Shown here piece by piece: positions 10,950-21,968 of a stretch of DNA of 31,716 nucleotides. The position numbers and the translations under genes were made by a program. Origin of the DNA: Pseudozyma flocculosa PF-1 (taxonomy: Eukaryota; Basidiomycota; Ustilaginomycetes; Ustilaginales; Ustilaginaceae); contig NW_006920889.1 of the NCBI RefSeq assembly GCF_000417875.1, positions 28,607 through 60,322 on the forward strand, written 5' to 3'. The stretch's first letter is position 1. Each line of letters begins with the position of its first letter. Below the pieces are notes generated by a model that was not told the DNA's origin, searched no databases, and worked only from the letters and a program-made list of their open reading frames with translations.

Positions 10950-11061
10950 CTACTCGTCCACCTCAGAGGAGCGCACCGTCAACGGCGCGAGGGTCGATGG
11001 GGCCAGTCAGCAGAGCGAGGAAAAGACTCAGGCCCAGGCAAGCTTCCACTGGCAGAGCTGA
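10360..11061 (+). CDS. Hypothetical Ser-rich protein
   Basis: I do not recognise this protein. A start at 10360 (MSCHDSCCGTPKHQ) is followed by a candidate intron at 10416..10547 (GTACGT donor, CTGAC box, TTCGCAG acceptor; 132 nt, a multiple of three, so the frame stays open either way). The spliced form is 189 aa; the unspliced form is 233 aa. A shorter alternative starts at 10600 (MGGSSQHDF), 153 aa. The body has an aromatic segment (FKPDLAFDSHPFFANRS), Gly/Ser and Ser-rich tracts, and a TCG run (10918-10950) giving a long Ser homopolymer, ending ASFHWQS. There is no signal peptide or membrane segment. A coding gene is plausible because strong codon-position bias runs to the stop, but a spurious frame in low-complexity DNA cannot be excluded. 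Confidence 0.4.
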
Positions 11062-11181
11062 AGGGCCGACCGACGAGGAAGGAATGAGCGCAGCGCGACG
11101 GCAGGCAGGCAGGCAGATAGGCAGGCATCCCCGTCCGGGGCAACGCCGGGTTTGGCACCGTTTCGATCGACGCATCCTGTA

Positions 11182-11219
11182 GACAGCTGTGCGAGACAAG
11201 GACAGCTGTGCGAGATAAA
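11182..11219 (+). repeat. Tandem 19-bp duplication
   Basis: Two adjacent 19-base copies beginning GACAGCTGTGCGAGA differ at two positions. The array lies between the convergent ends of the Ser-rich gene and the p24 gene, next to a GGCA repeat at about 11099-11125. Confidence 0.8.
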
Positions 11220-11333
11220 GACAGGCGAGCAGCGAACCCGTCGTGCGCCTCTTCTGAGCTGCCAAAGGCCAGCGGCCGAGCCGTCCAGAGCCCCGACGGG
11301 CAGAGGTGGGTGAGTAGAGGCGAGCGCGGCGCC

Positions 11334-12262
11334 TCAGACGCGGTACCGCTTGGTGCTCCCCTTTTCGAACAGCGCCCGAACGATGTAGACCTGGCCGACC
11401 GAGATGCCAATCATAACGAGCGACTCGATGATGCTGTACCAGAAGATCTTGGACCTGCGGGGGAGGAGAAGTGTGAGGAAGACGAGCGAAGGAGAGGGGG
11501 CGAGATGGACATGGTCAGCTTTCGCGGAGGGGAGGGAGGACAAGGCCGCCCCTGCACGGCTGTCCCTCGACTCACTGAGTGTTGCGGACGGTGCCAAAGT
11601 TGCGGTTCTCGCGCACGCGGAAGTACCTCTGGGTGCGGGTGATGGACGTGAGGCGCTCCTGGACCTGGCTGATCGAGTCCTCGAGCGGCGCCGAGTGCTC
11701 CGAGAGCAGGGCGGCGGCCGAGATGGGCAGCTCCAACCGGGGTTCCGACTCGACGGTGATGTCGAAGTCGATCTGCAACGGGGCGAGGATTTGACGGCAA
11801 TATCAGAAGTAGCAGCAGCAGCAGCAGAAGGAAAGGTGTGGTGCAGAGCTCGGTGAGCCTCTGTTGTCGCAATCGGCCTTTACACATGCCGGGTGCACTC
11901 ACCAGCTTCTCGGCAAATGTGCTCATCTCGTTTGCAAAGCAGAAGCTGTACTCCCCGACCTCGTTGCCGGTAAAGATGATGTCGACCTGGCGCTCCTTTT
12001 GGCCAGAGACGATGATCTTGTCGGTGGGGTCGTGGACGACGTAGTCGACGTCAAAGGATCCGCCGGACTGGACGGCAAAGTAGAAGCCGACCTTTTCGCC
12101 CGCCTTGTCCACCCATGCGTAGAAGCAGGAGCGCTCGTGCGGTTCGAGGAGCGTGGTGAGGGCGGCTGCTGATGCTCCGGTTGGTGCCAGCACCAAGAGC
12201 GAGACGAGCGAGAGGACGAGGACGAGCACGGGGCTCAGGAGCGAGAGTGTTGGGCCGCGCAT
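11334..12262 (-). CDS. p24 family (gamma-like, EMP24/GP25L) cargo receptor
   Basis: p24 proteins cycle between ER and Golgi in COPII/COPI vesicles and help sort cargo such as GPI-anchored proteins. Exons are 12262..11903, 11772..11576 and 11454..11334 (225 aa), with phase-compatible GTGAGT...CAG introns of 130 and 121 nt. The order is: a signal peptide to about residue 32 (hydrophobic Leu/Val run, ASA cleavage site); a GOLD domain with the paired cysteines in RSCFYAW and YSFCFANE and the family stretch GGSFDVDYVV; a heptad-like segment (APLEDSISQVQERLTSI) leading to RYFRVRENRN; and one membrane helix (SLVMIGISVGQVYIVRALF) near the C-terminus. The tail is EKGSTKRYRV, with an aromatic-hydrophobic COPII-type LF but no classic KKxx. 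NEMSTF and SVGQVY point to the gamma (TMED5/7, Erp2/3/4-like) branch rather than Emp24 or Erv25. Confidence 0.9.
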
Positions 12263-12961
12263 GATGGATAGTCCAGCTCTCGCGTTAGTAGCGCTGGGTG
12301 GCGATTTTGATGGGTCGATCGCAGTCGGCAGGCAGAGGCAGACTGTGGATCTGGTCGTGAAGGTGTTTCTTCCGAGGTTCGTCGCGAGTGCTGGGAGCGA
12401 GGCAGGCCTGGTTCTTCGTCGGTGTCCGTAGTCGATACGGGCTGCTGAATGGCGTTAGGAAGAAGAGTGCTGGTTAATGAGGTGATGGTCGTGGGAGGGC
12501 GTCGCCAGCGCGGCTGGAATGGTGCGGGTAGGGTGTTGGACGAGGTGACGATGAAGGTGCGCTGGGATGGCAGCTGGCCACCAACCATCATGACGGATGC
12601 GCCCGCTGGCAGCCTGCCCAAGACGCCCGCCCACTGCCCGTTGCCGGCTGCCTGCTTGCCTGCTGGCGCACGGCCAAGCAGGCGCAAAGCGACGTTGGCG
12701 CGCTCGGCTCCGAGGGTAGCTGGCCAGTCCCCTCGAAGGCCAGCTTGCTTGGCTGCATCTGGACCCTGCCTGCCCTCGGTCCACCTCTCACCTCCGACCA
12801 CCACCACCGCCGCCACCACCATCACCAACGCAACCACGCCAACACTCATCCTCGCACCAGATACACACCGCGACGCTCAGCGCCTCCATCGGTGGAGCCC
12901 CTTCTTCCGCCGCCCCCATCGGTAGCCCCCCTGCCCCCTCCGCCTCGCATCGACCTTCGAC
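12263..12961. promoter_or_regulatory. Divergent promoter region between the p24 gene and EAF6
   Basis: About 700 bases lie between divergent starts. The half next to EAF6 is C-rich with CCACC runs (about 12790-12830) and looks like a leader. Frames on both strands are Arg/Ala/Pro strings without domains. No gene or specific site can be supported. Confidence 0.5.
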
Positions 12962-13795
12962 ATGGCGCCCACTGCGACAGGTGCCGCCGCCTCTTCGAGC
13001 GCAGGTCCCTCGACTTCGGCGGTCGCCGCGGCCCCGGACCCCGCCGAGATGCCCGGATCGCTGGAAGAGGCCCAGCAACGCTACCAGCAGACGAAAAAGG
13101 CACTGCGGGCCGGACTCGCACAGAAGCGCCAGATCGACAAGTCGCTGACCGACCTCGAATCGCAAATCTACCTCTACGAGGCCTCCTACCTCGCCTCGAC
13201 CGCCGCTTCGGGGGGCAACATTGTCAAGGGATTCGACTCCTACCTCAAAAACACCAGCAGCCAGAGCGCGGCGGCCGCAGCGGCGGCAAAGGGCATCCCC
13301 ATCGAGGTGCCCCTCGAGGACCGCATCTTTAGCCTCAGTAGCGCCACCTACCAAAAGAGCCTCGAGCTTAAAAAGGCAGAAGAGCTCGCAGCCGAGGCGG
13401 GCAAGGAAGACAAGAAGGAGAAGGAGAAGGAAAAGGATAAAGACAAGGACAAGAGCAGCGGCAGCGGCAGCGGCAGTGGCAGCAGCAAGAAGGACAAGGA
13501 CAAGGACAAGGACAAGGACAAGGACGACACGCCCAGCAAGCCGGAAAAGGAGGCGAAGAAGAGCAAAAAGGACCGCAACGCGTCAGAGGACCGGGACCGG
13601 CGGAGCGGGACGCCGCTGGCCAGAGACAAGGACTCGGCGAGCAGCGCCGTCTCGACGCCCGGCGGCAAGGCGGGCAAGACGACGAGCACCGGCCTCATTT
13701 CGAAGCTCAAGCGCAAGGCCGAGGCCAGCGGAGGCAGCTCGGCCGGCACCCCGGGCGGCAAGAACAGCAATAAGCGCAAGAAGGAAGACGACTGA
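12962..13795 (+). CDS. EAF6: Eaf6, histone acetyltransferase complex subunit
   Basis: Eaf6 is a small subunit of the NuA4 (and in many fungi NuA3) histone acetyltransferase complexes. The gene is a single 277-aa exon. After an Ala/Ser-rich leader of about 30 residues comes the Eaf6 domain: a helical coil (LEEAQQRYQQTKKALRAGL) and the diagnostic run LESQIYLYEASYL, then GNIVKGFDSYL, then DRIFSLSSATY (about residues 32-130). The C-terminal half is low-complexity and highly charged, with KEKEKDKDKDK and KKDKDKDKDKDK repeats, an SGSGSG linker and a basic KRKK end that could serve as a nuclear signal. Yeast and animal Eaf6 proteins are usually about 110-200 aa, so this tail is long. It shares a divergent upstream region with the p24 gene. 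Confidence 0.9.
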   Translation: MAPTATGAAASSSAGPSTSAVAAAPDPAEMPGSLEEAQQRYQQTKKALRAGLAQKRQIDKSLTDLESQIYLYEASYLASTAASGGNIVKGFDSYLKNTSSQSAAAAAAAKGIPIEVPLEDRIFSLSSATYQKSLELKKAEELAAEAGKEDKKEKEKEKDKDKDKSSGSGSGSGSSKKDKDKDKDKDKDDTPSKPEKEAKKSKKDRNASEDRDRRSGTPLARDKDSASSAVSTPGGKAGKTTSTGLISKLKRKAEASGGSSAGTPGGKNSNKRKKEDD

Positions 13796-14191
13796 TGCCG
13801 CCCGCCCGTCCGTCCCGTCCGATCGCAGCATCCACGACGGCCGCAGACGAGCGAGGGAAAGACAAGGGACGGCCGTCGGCCTCCGCTCCGTGTACCACCA
13901 TCACTTCCCCCCGATCCATTGTATTCTACAGTCCAGCTCAGTCGGGTCCAGCAGTGGCATGCGCTGCTACGATACCCCCCCGCACCGTCAATCCACTCTC
14001 CCTCCAGCGCAGTGACCTGTGCAGCGCGGGACCGCCGCCGTCGTCGTCGTCGTCGGGTGGTGTATGTGCAGTAGTGCGTCGAAGCGCCAGCAGCAGGGCT
14101 GGGCCCGGGCCGGCGGCAGCCAGAGTGGTGGTCTGTGAGCGCGGGTCGCTTTTTTTCTATTTTGAGGGCTGCCCGCCTGTCGTTTCTGGCG

Positions 14192-14192
<1 letters not shown>

Positions 14193-14226
<34 letters not shown>

Positions 14227-14234
14227 TTGGCTGG
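14193..14234 (+). repeat. (GGCT)n tetranucleotide repeat
   Basis: About eight perfect GGCT copies are followed by an interrupted stretch (GGTTGGCTGG). The array is in non-coding DNA upstream of PMR1. Confidence 0.9.
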
Positions 14235-14485
14235 CCCGCCTGTTGGCAGGGGTGGTGGGGGGCGGCTGGCCAAGAAGACGGCGGCGAGTGTTGGTCCCTG
14301 CTTGACAGGCTGGCCTGACCCTGAGGCCCGCTCGACCCTTGGCCTCCGGGTTCCTGCCGCTCCCATCCTTCCTTCCTCCGTCATCGTCTCTGCTATCGCT
14401 CCTCGCCATCCTGCTTGCTTCGCCTCGTCGCCTGCCGCCGCTTCACCCTCTCTCTCTGCAGCTTTCTGTCCTCTCGTGGGACTCA

Positions 14486-14512
14486 CGGACGGTCGGACGG
14501 ACGGACGGACGG
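14486..14512 (+). repeat. ACGG-type tetranucleotide repeat upstream of PMR1
   Basis: CGGACGGTCGG is followed by four GACG/ACGG units about 70 bases before the PMR1 start codon. It is the same unit as at 1977-1996. Confidence 0.85.
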
Positions 14513-14583
14513 TGAGCTCGGCTTCGCTTGGCACGACCGACAACCGACCCGGTCCAACCACCACCCGCCGACCGCCCTGCTCA

Positions 14584-17500
14584 ATGGCCGCGCCGAATCG
14601 CTATCGGCCGCTGGCCACCAACGGTCTGGGCAGCGGCGCCACCAGCAGGGGCACAAACTCGCCCGCACCCTACTCGTACGTCGAGGACGCGGGGCCTTCG
14701 TCCGTCGGCCTGGCAGACGCCGGCCCTTCGTCGTCGCTGCCCGCCCAGGACCAGTTCGCCTTCAGCACTACCCTCCGCAAAGGTACGTCGCTCTTCGCTG
14801 TCGAGCCTTCTGATGCGAGTGGCTGATCGAAGTCGTAGCCGCGCAACCCATAGCTCACGCTCCCTGCTTCCGCCTGATCTACCCCCGCCTTCAGGCCCCA
14901 TCTCGGACGACCCGTACGCACCTTCGCCCTCGCCCTCGTACCCGCCGACGCGGGGCACGCACAAGCAGCGCGCCTCCGACGGGCCCTTTGCCGCCGCACC
15001 CTCGCCTTCCAGCACGTCGTCCGAATCGCCATCGGCCCACTATACTCACGTCTCGGTCAAGGACACGCTCTCCTCGCTGGGCTGCCGCGCCCTCGATGCC
15101 GGCCTCGAGCCCCACCAGGTGGCCGAGTCGCGCCGGCGCGCCGGCGGCTACAACGAGTTTGCCGTGCGGCCGGGCGAGCAGCCGTGGAAAAAGTTCCTCG
15201 GCCAGTTCCAGGAGCCCCTCATCATGCTGCTGCTGGGCAGCGCCGGCGTCAGCCTCCTCACCGGCCAGATTGACGACGCCGTCAGCATCACGGTCGCCAT
15301 CGTCATTGTCATCAGCGTCGGCTTCTACCAGGAGCAGAAGTCGGAAAAGAGTCTCGAGGCGCTCAACAAGCTCGTCCCGCACTACTGCCACCTCGTCCGC
15401 GACGGCGTCACCTCGACCGTGCTGGCAAACGAGCTGGTGCCCGGCGACGTCGTCACCTTTTCGACGGGCGACCGCGTCCCCGCCGACCTGCGCATCTGCC
15501 AGTCGGTCTCGCTCGAGATCGACGAGAGCACCCTGACCGGCGAGATCAAGCCCCGCAAAAAGCACTCGGACACGATCCCCAACGACGCCCACCCGCACCC
15601 GCACCACGCCATGGCCGACGCCGACGCCGGCTCGTCGTCGACGTCGATCAACGAGCGCGAAAACATCGCCTTCATGGGCACCCTGGTCAAGTCGGGCCAC
15701 GGCCGCGGCGTCGTCATCGGCACGGGCGTCCGCACCGAGTTTGGCATGATCTTTAGCATGGTCGACGAGGTGGCCGAGAAGCGCACCCCGCTGCAGCTCA
15801 ACATGGACGAGCTCGCCAAGAAGCTCAGCATGGTCAGCTTCGCCGTCATCGCCGTCATCTGCCTCATTGGCATCTGGCAGCAGAGGCCGTGGCTCGAGAT
15901 GTTTACCATCGGAGGTGAGTGGCGTCGATCGAGAGGGGAATTAGCCTGGGACAGTGCCAATGCGACCGAGTCGTGGCGATGAGGCTAATCGTTCCGCCCT
16001 GCCTTGTGTGCCTCTTGCTTCCACCGTTGCGCCGACCGCTCCCGGCCCCCTTTCCCGCGCAGTCTCGCTCGCCGTGGCTGCGATCCCCGAGGGCCTGCCA
16101 ATCGTGGTGACCGTGACGCTGGCGCTGGGCGTGCTGCGCATGTCGCACCGCAAGGCCATTGTCAAGAAGCTGCCTTCGGTCGAGACGCTGGGCTCGGTCT
16201 CGGTCGTGTGCTCGGACAAGACGGGCACGCTGACGTCCAACGAAATGACGGTGGTGCGGTGCTACACGGCCGAGGACAGCACCGTCGACCTGTCCAGGTC
16301 GGTCCCGCACCAGCAGAGCCGGGCACTGGCCAAGTGCCTGCTTGCCGGCAACCTCTGCAACAATTCGCATCGCAACGAGCACGGAACCAACGTGGGCCAG
16401 GCGACCGACGTGGCCATGGTCAACGTGCTGCGCCTGTTTGGCATCGAGGACCGGCGGCCCTACTTCAAGCGCAGCGCCGAGACGGCCTTCAACTCCGAGA
16501 CAAAGTACATGGCCGTTACGGGCGTGCTGTCGACGGCCGTGCCGGCGCACGAGACGACCTACCTCAAGGGCGCGTTCGAGGTGGTGCTGGACAAGAGCAG
16601 CACCATCTTTGGGCCGGACGGGCAGACGGTGCGGCTCGACGAGTCGTGGAAGCGCAAGGTGGCCGAGGCCGCCCACGCCATGTCCAAGCAGGGGCTGCGC
16701 GTGCTCGGCACGAGCACGGGCCCCTCTGGCAGCGCCGAGGCGGGCACCATGACGTTCTGCGGCCTGCAGGCCATGCAGGACCCGCCGCGTCCGGGCGTTA
16801 AGGAGGCCATCTCTGCGCTGGCGAGGGGTAGCGTGCAGGTCGTCATGATCACCGGCGACTCGGAGAGCACGGCGACGGCCATGGCGACGCAGCTGGGCAT
16901 CCTGTCGTCGTCGGCGAGCAGCGCGGTGCTGACGGGCCGGCAGATTGACACCATGTCGGAGCGCCAGCTGCGCGAGCGCATCGGCAGCGTCTCGGTGTTT
17001 GCCCGCACGACGCCGCGGCACAAGATGTCGATCGTGTCGGCGTTCCAGGCCAACGGCGCCGTCGTCGCCATGACGGGAGACGGCGTCAACGACGCGCCGG
17101 CGCTCAAGATGGCCGACATTGGCGTCTCGATGGGCAAGGGCGGCACCGACGTGGCCAAAGAGGCCGCCGACGTCATCCTCGTCGACGACAACTTTGCGAC
17201 GATCCTCTCGGCCGTCGAAGAAGGTGGGTGCCGGATCAACGAGGCACGGGTCGGGGCAACATGTCTCCGTTCAAATCGAATGACTCTGATCCTCTTTGCA
17301 CTGACCTCTCTACTCGCACGACGCCCTTGCCGGCGACGACGACCGAGCAGGCAAGGGCATCTTCTACAACATCCAGAACTTCCTGTCGTTCCAGCTGAGC
17401 ACGGCCGTGGCTGCGCTGACGCTCATCACGCTGAGCACGGCGTTCCGGCTGAAGCTGCCGCTCAATGCGATGCAGATCCTGTTTATCAATATCCTCATGG

Positions 17501-18140
17501 ACGGCCCGCCGAGCCAGTCGCTCGGCGTGGACCCGGTGGACCGGGAGAGCGTGATGCGCAAGCCGCCGCGGTCCAAGTGCGCGCCGGTGCTCAACACGCG
17601 CCTCCTCTACCGGATTGCGTTTTCGGCGACCATGATCGTGGTGGGCACGCTGTACATCTACGTGCACGAGCTCAACCAGGGAGTGGCCGACCAGCGCGAC
17701 TCGACCATGGTGAGTTGGTGGTGGTCGTGGTGGTGGTGGTGCCCGACCGTTGTCGCTGTTGATTTCGTTGCTGATTCCCCGGCTCGTTTTGGCTCCTTTT
17801 CCTCCCACCCCTGGCGCTCTGCGGGCAGACGTTTACGTGCTTTGTGCTGCTGGACCTGACGTCGGCGGTGCAGAACCGCGGTCTGCATACGCCGCTGACG
17901 GCCAACCGGATGCTGGGGCTGACGGTGTCGGTGTCGCTCTTTGCGCAGCTGTGCATGGTGTACCTGCCGCTGCTGCAGGGCGTGTTCCAGACGACGGCGC
18001 TGTCGGTCAACGACCTGGCGCTGCTGTCGACGCTTGCGGGCGTGTCGTTTGCGCTGCACGAGGCGCGGCGGGCGTACGAGCGGAAGCTGGCCGACGAGGA
18101 CGCGGCCAACGAGGCCATGCGCGGCGAGTGGGCCGTCTAG
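14584..18140 (+). CDS. PMR1: PMR1-type Golgi Ca2+/Mn2+ P-type ATPase
   Basis: This P2A-type ATPase (SPCA/PMR1 branch) pumps Ca2+ and Mn2+ into the Golgi for glycosylation, secretion and Mn2+ detoxification. Five exons (14584..14782, 14895..15914, 16063..17223, 17351..17709, 17829..18140) give 1016 aa, and all four introns are GT-AG and phase-compatible. The order is: a Ser-rich cytosolic N-terminus; cation-ATPase N domain ([20 protein letters not shown]); helices M1-M2; actuator loop with STLTGE; M3; M4 with the PEGLP ion site, rebuilt across intron 2; phosphorylation motif DKTGTLT (Asp458); the nucleotide domain; hinge [12 protein letters not shown] (744); and M5-M10. M6 carries [13 protein letters not shown], whose Gln corresponds to the residue linked to Mn2+ selectivity in yeast Pmr1. 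The SERCA M6 signature is absent. Introns lie in M4, before M5 and after M7. Confidence 0.95.
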
Positions 18141-18624
18141 GCTCGACGGCGGTGACCCCCCTGGACCCGACCCTCGCCCGGCGGCCTTGGTGTGATCGAC
18201 TGAATAGACTGGATAGAATCTGCATAATGTCGCTCTCGTTGATGGCTGCTGGCTCTGTCTGTCTGTTTGTGTCGGGCGTAGCGTCAAGGTCTGGCGTGGC
18301 CCGGGTCGTGATGGGGAGCGGGCTGCGTTCGCTGCTCAGTCGAGGCGGGCGACGTCGGCAGCGAGACGGAGGCAGGGCCGATGTGGAGCAGGGTCCCCGC
18401 ACAGACGCGGGCCCAAGACGGGCAAAGGTGCGGTGCCAGCCAACGGCCAGCAATCAGAAGAGTTTGAGTTGGCACCACGTTTAACTCTCCTCCTCCTCGT
18501 CCTCGACACCGTCACCCATCCTCAGGGCCCACCGCTGCATTCGAGCGCCATCTCCGCCTCACCTTGCCTTGCACCTCGACTCGGCGCCGTAACGCCCCTG
18601 CTCCATGCCGCCTCTGCTTCCACC
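18141..18624. other. Intergenic region between PMR1 and MED17
   Basis: About 480 bases hold the PMR1 3' end and the MED17 promoter. A C/T-rich stretch near 18485-18600 precedes the MED17 start. No further gene is visible. Confidence 0.55.
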
Positions 18625-21600
18625 ATGACGCAGCCAGCTCCCGAGCCACCCGCCGACCCGGCCGCCCAATCCGACGATGCCGTCGCCCTCAGCATTCAGC
18701 CCGTCATCGTCTATTCGGCCGACCAGGACCCGCAGCATCAGCACCCATCATCCCTCAAGGACTCGCACGCCGGTGCAGGCGCCGGCAGAAAGTGGCTCCA
18801 AGACTTTCAGAGGGAGCCCAAGCTCGTAGACATCTCGCCCGCCGGTCAGCCCACCTTTGAAACGTGAGTCCGAGCTTGCTTTGCCCCTGCCGCTTCACAG
18901 ATCGACGCAGCCAGTATCGATCCCTAACCCTCGAAACTGTGTCCTTCGCTCTCTACCCACCCCTCCGCAACCATCAGCCCACAGCCCTCGTCGCTGGAGC
19001 TCCAGGCCAAGGTCAACCGCCTCTGGGCAGAGCGCGGCGACTTCTCAAAGTTCAGCGTCGCAGCACTCGCCCGCACCGCCGGCCAGAAGCGATTCCGCAA
19101 GCCGTCGCCCGAAACCCACCCCTCTTCCGACGACACGACGCCGAGGCACAGATCGCCCTCGTACGAACGAGACGCACCCAGCTACCTGTCCTCGGCCAGC
19201 GACGACGAAGACGACAGCCAGAGCAGCAACGACGCGCACAACGAGGAGATCGCGACCAAGAAGCAAGGCCCCCAGCCGGACGCAGCCACGGCTACCCAAG
19301 CTGATCAGGAAGGCGTGCGCGGCAAGTTCATCGAGGAGCACGTCTTTACCCCGCTCTGGACCGAGATGCTCGGCCGCCTCGACCACGCCCACGTCACCTC
19401 GATCCACGCCCATCAGCTCATTGGCATGCTGCTCAAGGCGTACAGGACGGCCCCTGCCTCGAACGTCTCGTCGCTCCTCGCCGGTAGGGCATCCAGCCCG
19501 GCACCCAGCGCGCTCTCGGGGTCCGCCTCGGCCACCGCGACGGCAGCTCAGCCACGCGGGACGGGCGACGACTTTGTCCTGGACCCGCTCTCGATCGGCG
19601 TCAGCAGGGTCAAGCTCGCCGAGCCTGCCGACCGGGCCGACGCCGACGAGGACGACGACGACGAGGACCTCGACGACGACGAAAAGGCCATCCGGGCGGC
19701 CATGCGCGACGCCTCGTCCAACGAGGCCCAGCGGCTGTTTGACCGCAAGGTCTGCCTCGCCCAGAAGCGCTCCAGCCTGCTCAGCGCGGCTGAGATCCTG
19801 CGGACGGGCGCCAAGGAGCTCAGAGCGTCCCAGGGCCCCGAGCGCGAACGGTGGCGCGGCCTGAGGGAGCTCAAGCAGCGAGGGTGGGGTCTGACGCCAG
19901 GGAGGCCGCTCAACGACCAGTACGGTGCCGCCCAGCCAAACGACCCCGACCCGTACCCGGGACTGCGCGGCTTCGGCACACCGATCTACAGCCAGGGCAA
20001 GATCAAAGAGGAGGGCGCGCGCGATGTCTGGGTCGGCTTTGGCGCCCCTGAGGCGTCGGTGCAGCAGCGGCGCCGCACCCTGGCCTACTGGGCCGACGCG
20101 CTGGCAGAGGCCGACGAGGGCGGCGCTAGGATGAAAGCGGAGGACGACAAGGCCGTCGAGTCGCAGGACAAGCTCGTCTTTCCGTACCGTCCCAAGAAGC
20201 GCCTGCGGGCCAAGTTCGTCCTCCAGCTGGCGTGCGACGATGACGGTGCTGGCGGCGACGACCAGATCAAGCAGGCGATCTGGACCAGCGACCGCCCTGC
20301 CGCTACCGGCGACGACAAGGCCACGGGCGTCGAGGCGGCTTCGCTCGGCGAGGTGCTGGACCGGGAGCTCCAGGCGGCGCAGCAGGAGTTTGCCGACGAG
20401 GAAATCTTCCGCGACATTGTGCACCAGTCGCGGGCGCTCGGCAGCGCGTTCGACGTGCGGCTGACGAGCAAGAGCGTCAGCATCGAAGTGACGCCGGAGC
20501 TCGATCTCGTCTTTGAGCTGGTCGAACCGGCAGCGGCAGCGGCAGCGTCGTCCGACGACCAAGCCGATGGCGGCGGCGGCCAAGGGAAAGACGGGGCAGA
20601 GGGCAAGGAAGAAGTCGAGGCCGAGGCCGAGGCGACGGCGGGATACTCGCCGTTTGCGTCGATGGCGCTGGCGTTTGCGCGGTTCGCGCCGCTGCGCAAG
20701 CACCTCGGTCGCCGCGAGGGCGCGCACGAGGCGAGGACGGGCGACGTCTTTGCAAAGGCGCAGGCGCTGCGCGCCCAGACGCTCGCCGTGCCGCGGGGCA
20801 GGGGTACGTCGAGTGCCGGCGGTGTCTCTGCCAAGCAGCAGCAGCAGCCGGGGGGCGGGAATGGGGAAGATCAGGCCGACAAGGCGCACGAGAGCGCCGT
20901 CGCAGCGGCCGAGTCGGTGTACAAGCTCAACATCCTCGGTCCGATTTTTTCCATCCTGCACTATGCTTCGGTGAGTTGCGGGGCGGAGCGGACGTGGTCT
21001 GGGAAGGGCTGGCCTGTCGGTCCGGTGGGAAGAACAAGTCGACTGACGCATACTCACATCGACGCCGCCTACCTACCTCGACAACCTCATCCCACCCCAC
21101 CTCCCCCTTTTCCCACCATTGCGGCGATCTCAGTTCGTCTATCGACTCGACATGGTCCTCTCCTCGAGCATCTCACGATTCAACGCATCGCAACGCAACG
21201 GCCAGACAGGGTCACGACGACGAGAGGAGGCGAGGTACACGTTTTCGGCGCTATCGAGCATCGGCGCGGGCCAGCTGCCAGAGTGGCTATCGACGCTCGT
21301 CGAACGCGGCCAGAGCCACCGGGTCCGCGAGGCGTTCCGGCCTGACGTCGTCTTTCAGCTGCGTTCCGGGTCCGGTTCTGCTCTACAGGCCGGATGGATG
21401 GCCGGTATGGGCCTGGGCCTGGGCCACGCAGCACAGGGCGGTGCACCACCGCCTTCTCTAGACGGCAGCAACGGTGGTGGTGGAACCGGTGGCGAGGCAG
21501 AGTGGAGCCAACGTCACGTCGGTGCGGATCTGGGCGTCGATGGACGTGCGGCTGTCTTTGTTGCGGAGAGGTATGTCCCCCGTCGCCCCCTCTCATCTCC

Positions 21601-21888
21601 CTCGGATCACGTTCAATTATCGAGCTGCCCGCTGATATCCTCCACCACCACCACCACCACCACCACCACCACCACCACCACCACGACAACAACAACGACC
21701 AACAACGGCCACCGACGACCGACGACGACCAACAAAGGTGCATCGCCGTCGCCAGCATCTCGCTCCCCTCGTCGCTGACGGTGCAGTTTCCGCACAAACA
21801 CACGCCAGAAGGCCGCGGCCTCACACTCTCCCTCGACCTACCCACGTTCCAGCACCTCCTCGATCGTGAACTCCAGAACGGGTCCTGA
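18625..21888 (+). CDS. MED17: Mediator complex subunit 17 (Srb4-like)
   Basis: MED17 is a head-module scaffold of the Mediator coactivator for RNA polymerase II. Four exons (18625..18863, 18978..20970, 21134..21570, 21738..21888) give 939 aa; the phases match at all three GT-AG introns (114, 163 and 167 nt). Features that match MED17 are the early ALSIQPVIVY segment, the central FIEEHVFTPLW region, the helical block ending in RERWRGLRELKQRGWGL and then GRPLNDQYG, and the later EEIFRDIVHQSRAL segment. Acidic low-complexity loops (an Asp/Glu run near 19650-19680; a Gly/Ala-rich stretch near 20530-20600) interrupt the conserved blocks. The C-terminus (SISLPSSLTVQFP to HLLDRELQNGS) is reached only through the last intron. 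Sequence conservation of MED17 is low, so the call depends on the pattern of blocks rather than one motif. Confidence 0.77.
21642..21684 (+). repeat. (CCA)n microsatellite in MED17 intron 3
   Basis: About 14 CCA triplets lie inside the 21571..21737 intron, followed by CAA/CGA triplets up to the AG acceptor. It takes the place of a normal pyrimidine tract. Confidence 0.9.
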
Positions 21889-21924
21889 GTCCGTCGCCCG
21901 GCCGGCCTGCCAGCCCTTAAACTG

Positions 21925-21968
21925 GACTCGAGGCGACTCGACCCGACTCGACTCGACTCGACTCGACT
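21925..21968 (+). repeat. GACTC pentanucleotide repeat
   Basis: Several GACTC units, the last four perfect, begin about 37 bases after the MED17 stop codon and so probably fall in its 3' UTR. Confidence 0.85.

Larger units (their letters stand above)
13796..14583. other. Intergenic region between EAF6 and PMR1
   Basis: These 788 bases hold the EAF6 3' end and the PMR1 promoter. They contain a GGCT repeat (14193-14234) and an ACGG-type repeat (14486-14512), and a CT-rich leader before the PMR1 start. No gene was found. Confidence 0.6.

Noticed and set aside
19045..21057. 670-codon open frame antisense to MED17
   Set aside because: It lies wholly opposite spliced, recognisable MED17 coding sequence and translates to Arg/Ala/Leu/Val-rich sequence without domains. 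Strong G/C at third codon positions removes stops on the opposite strand.
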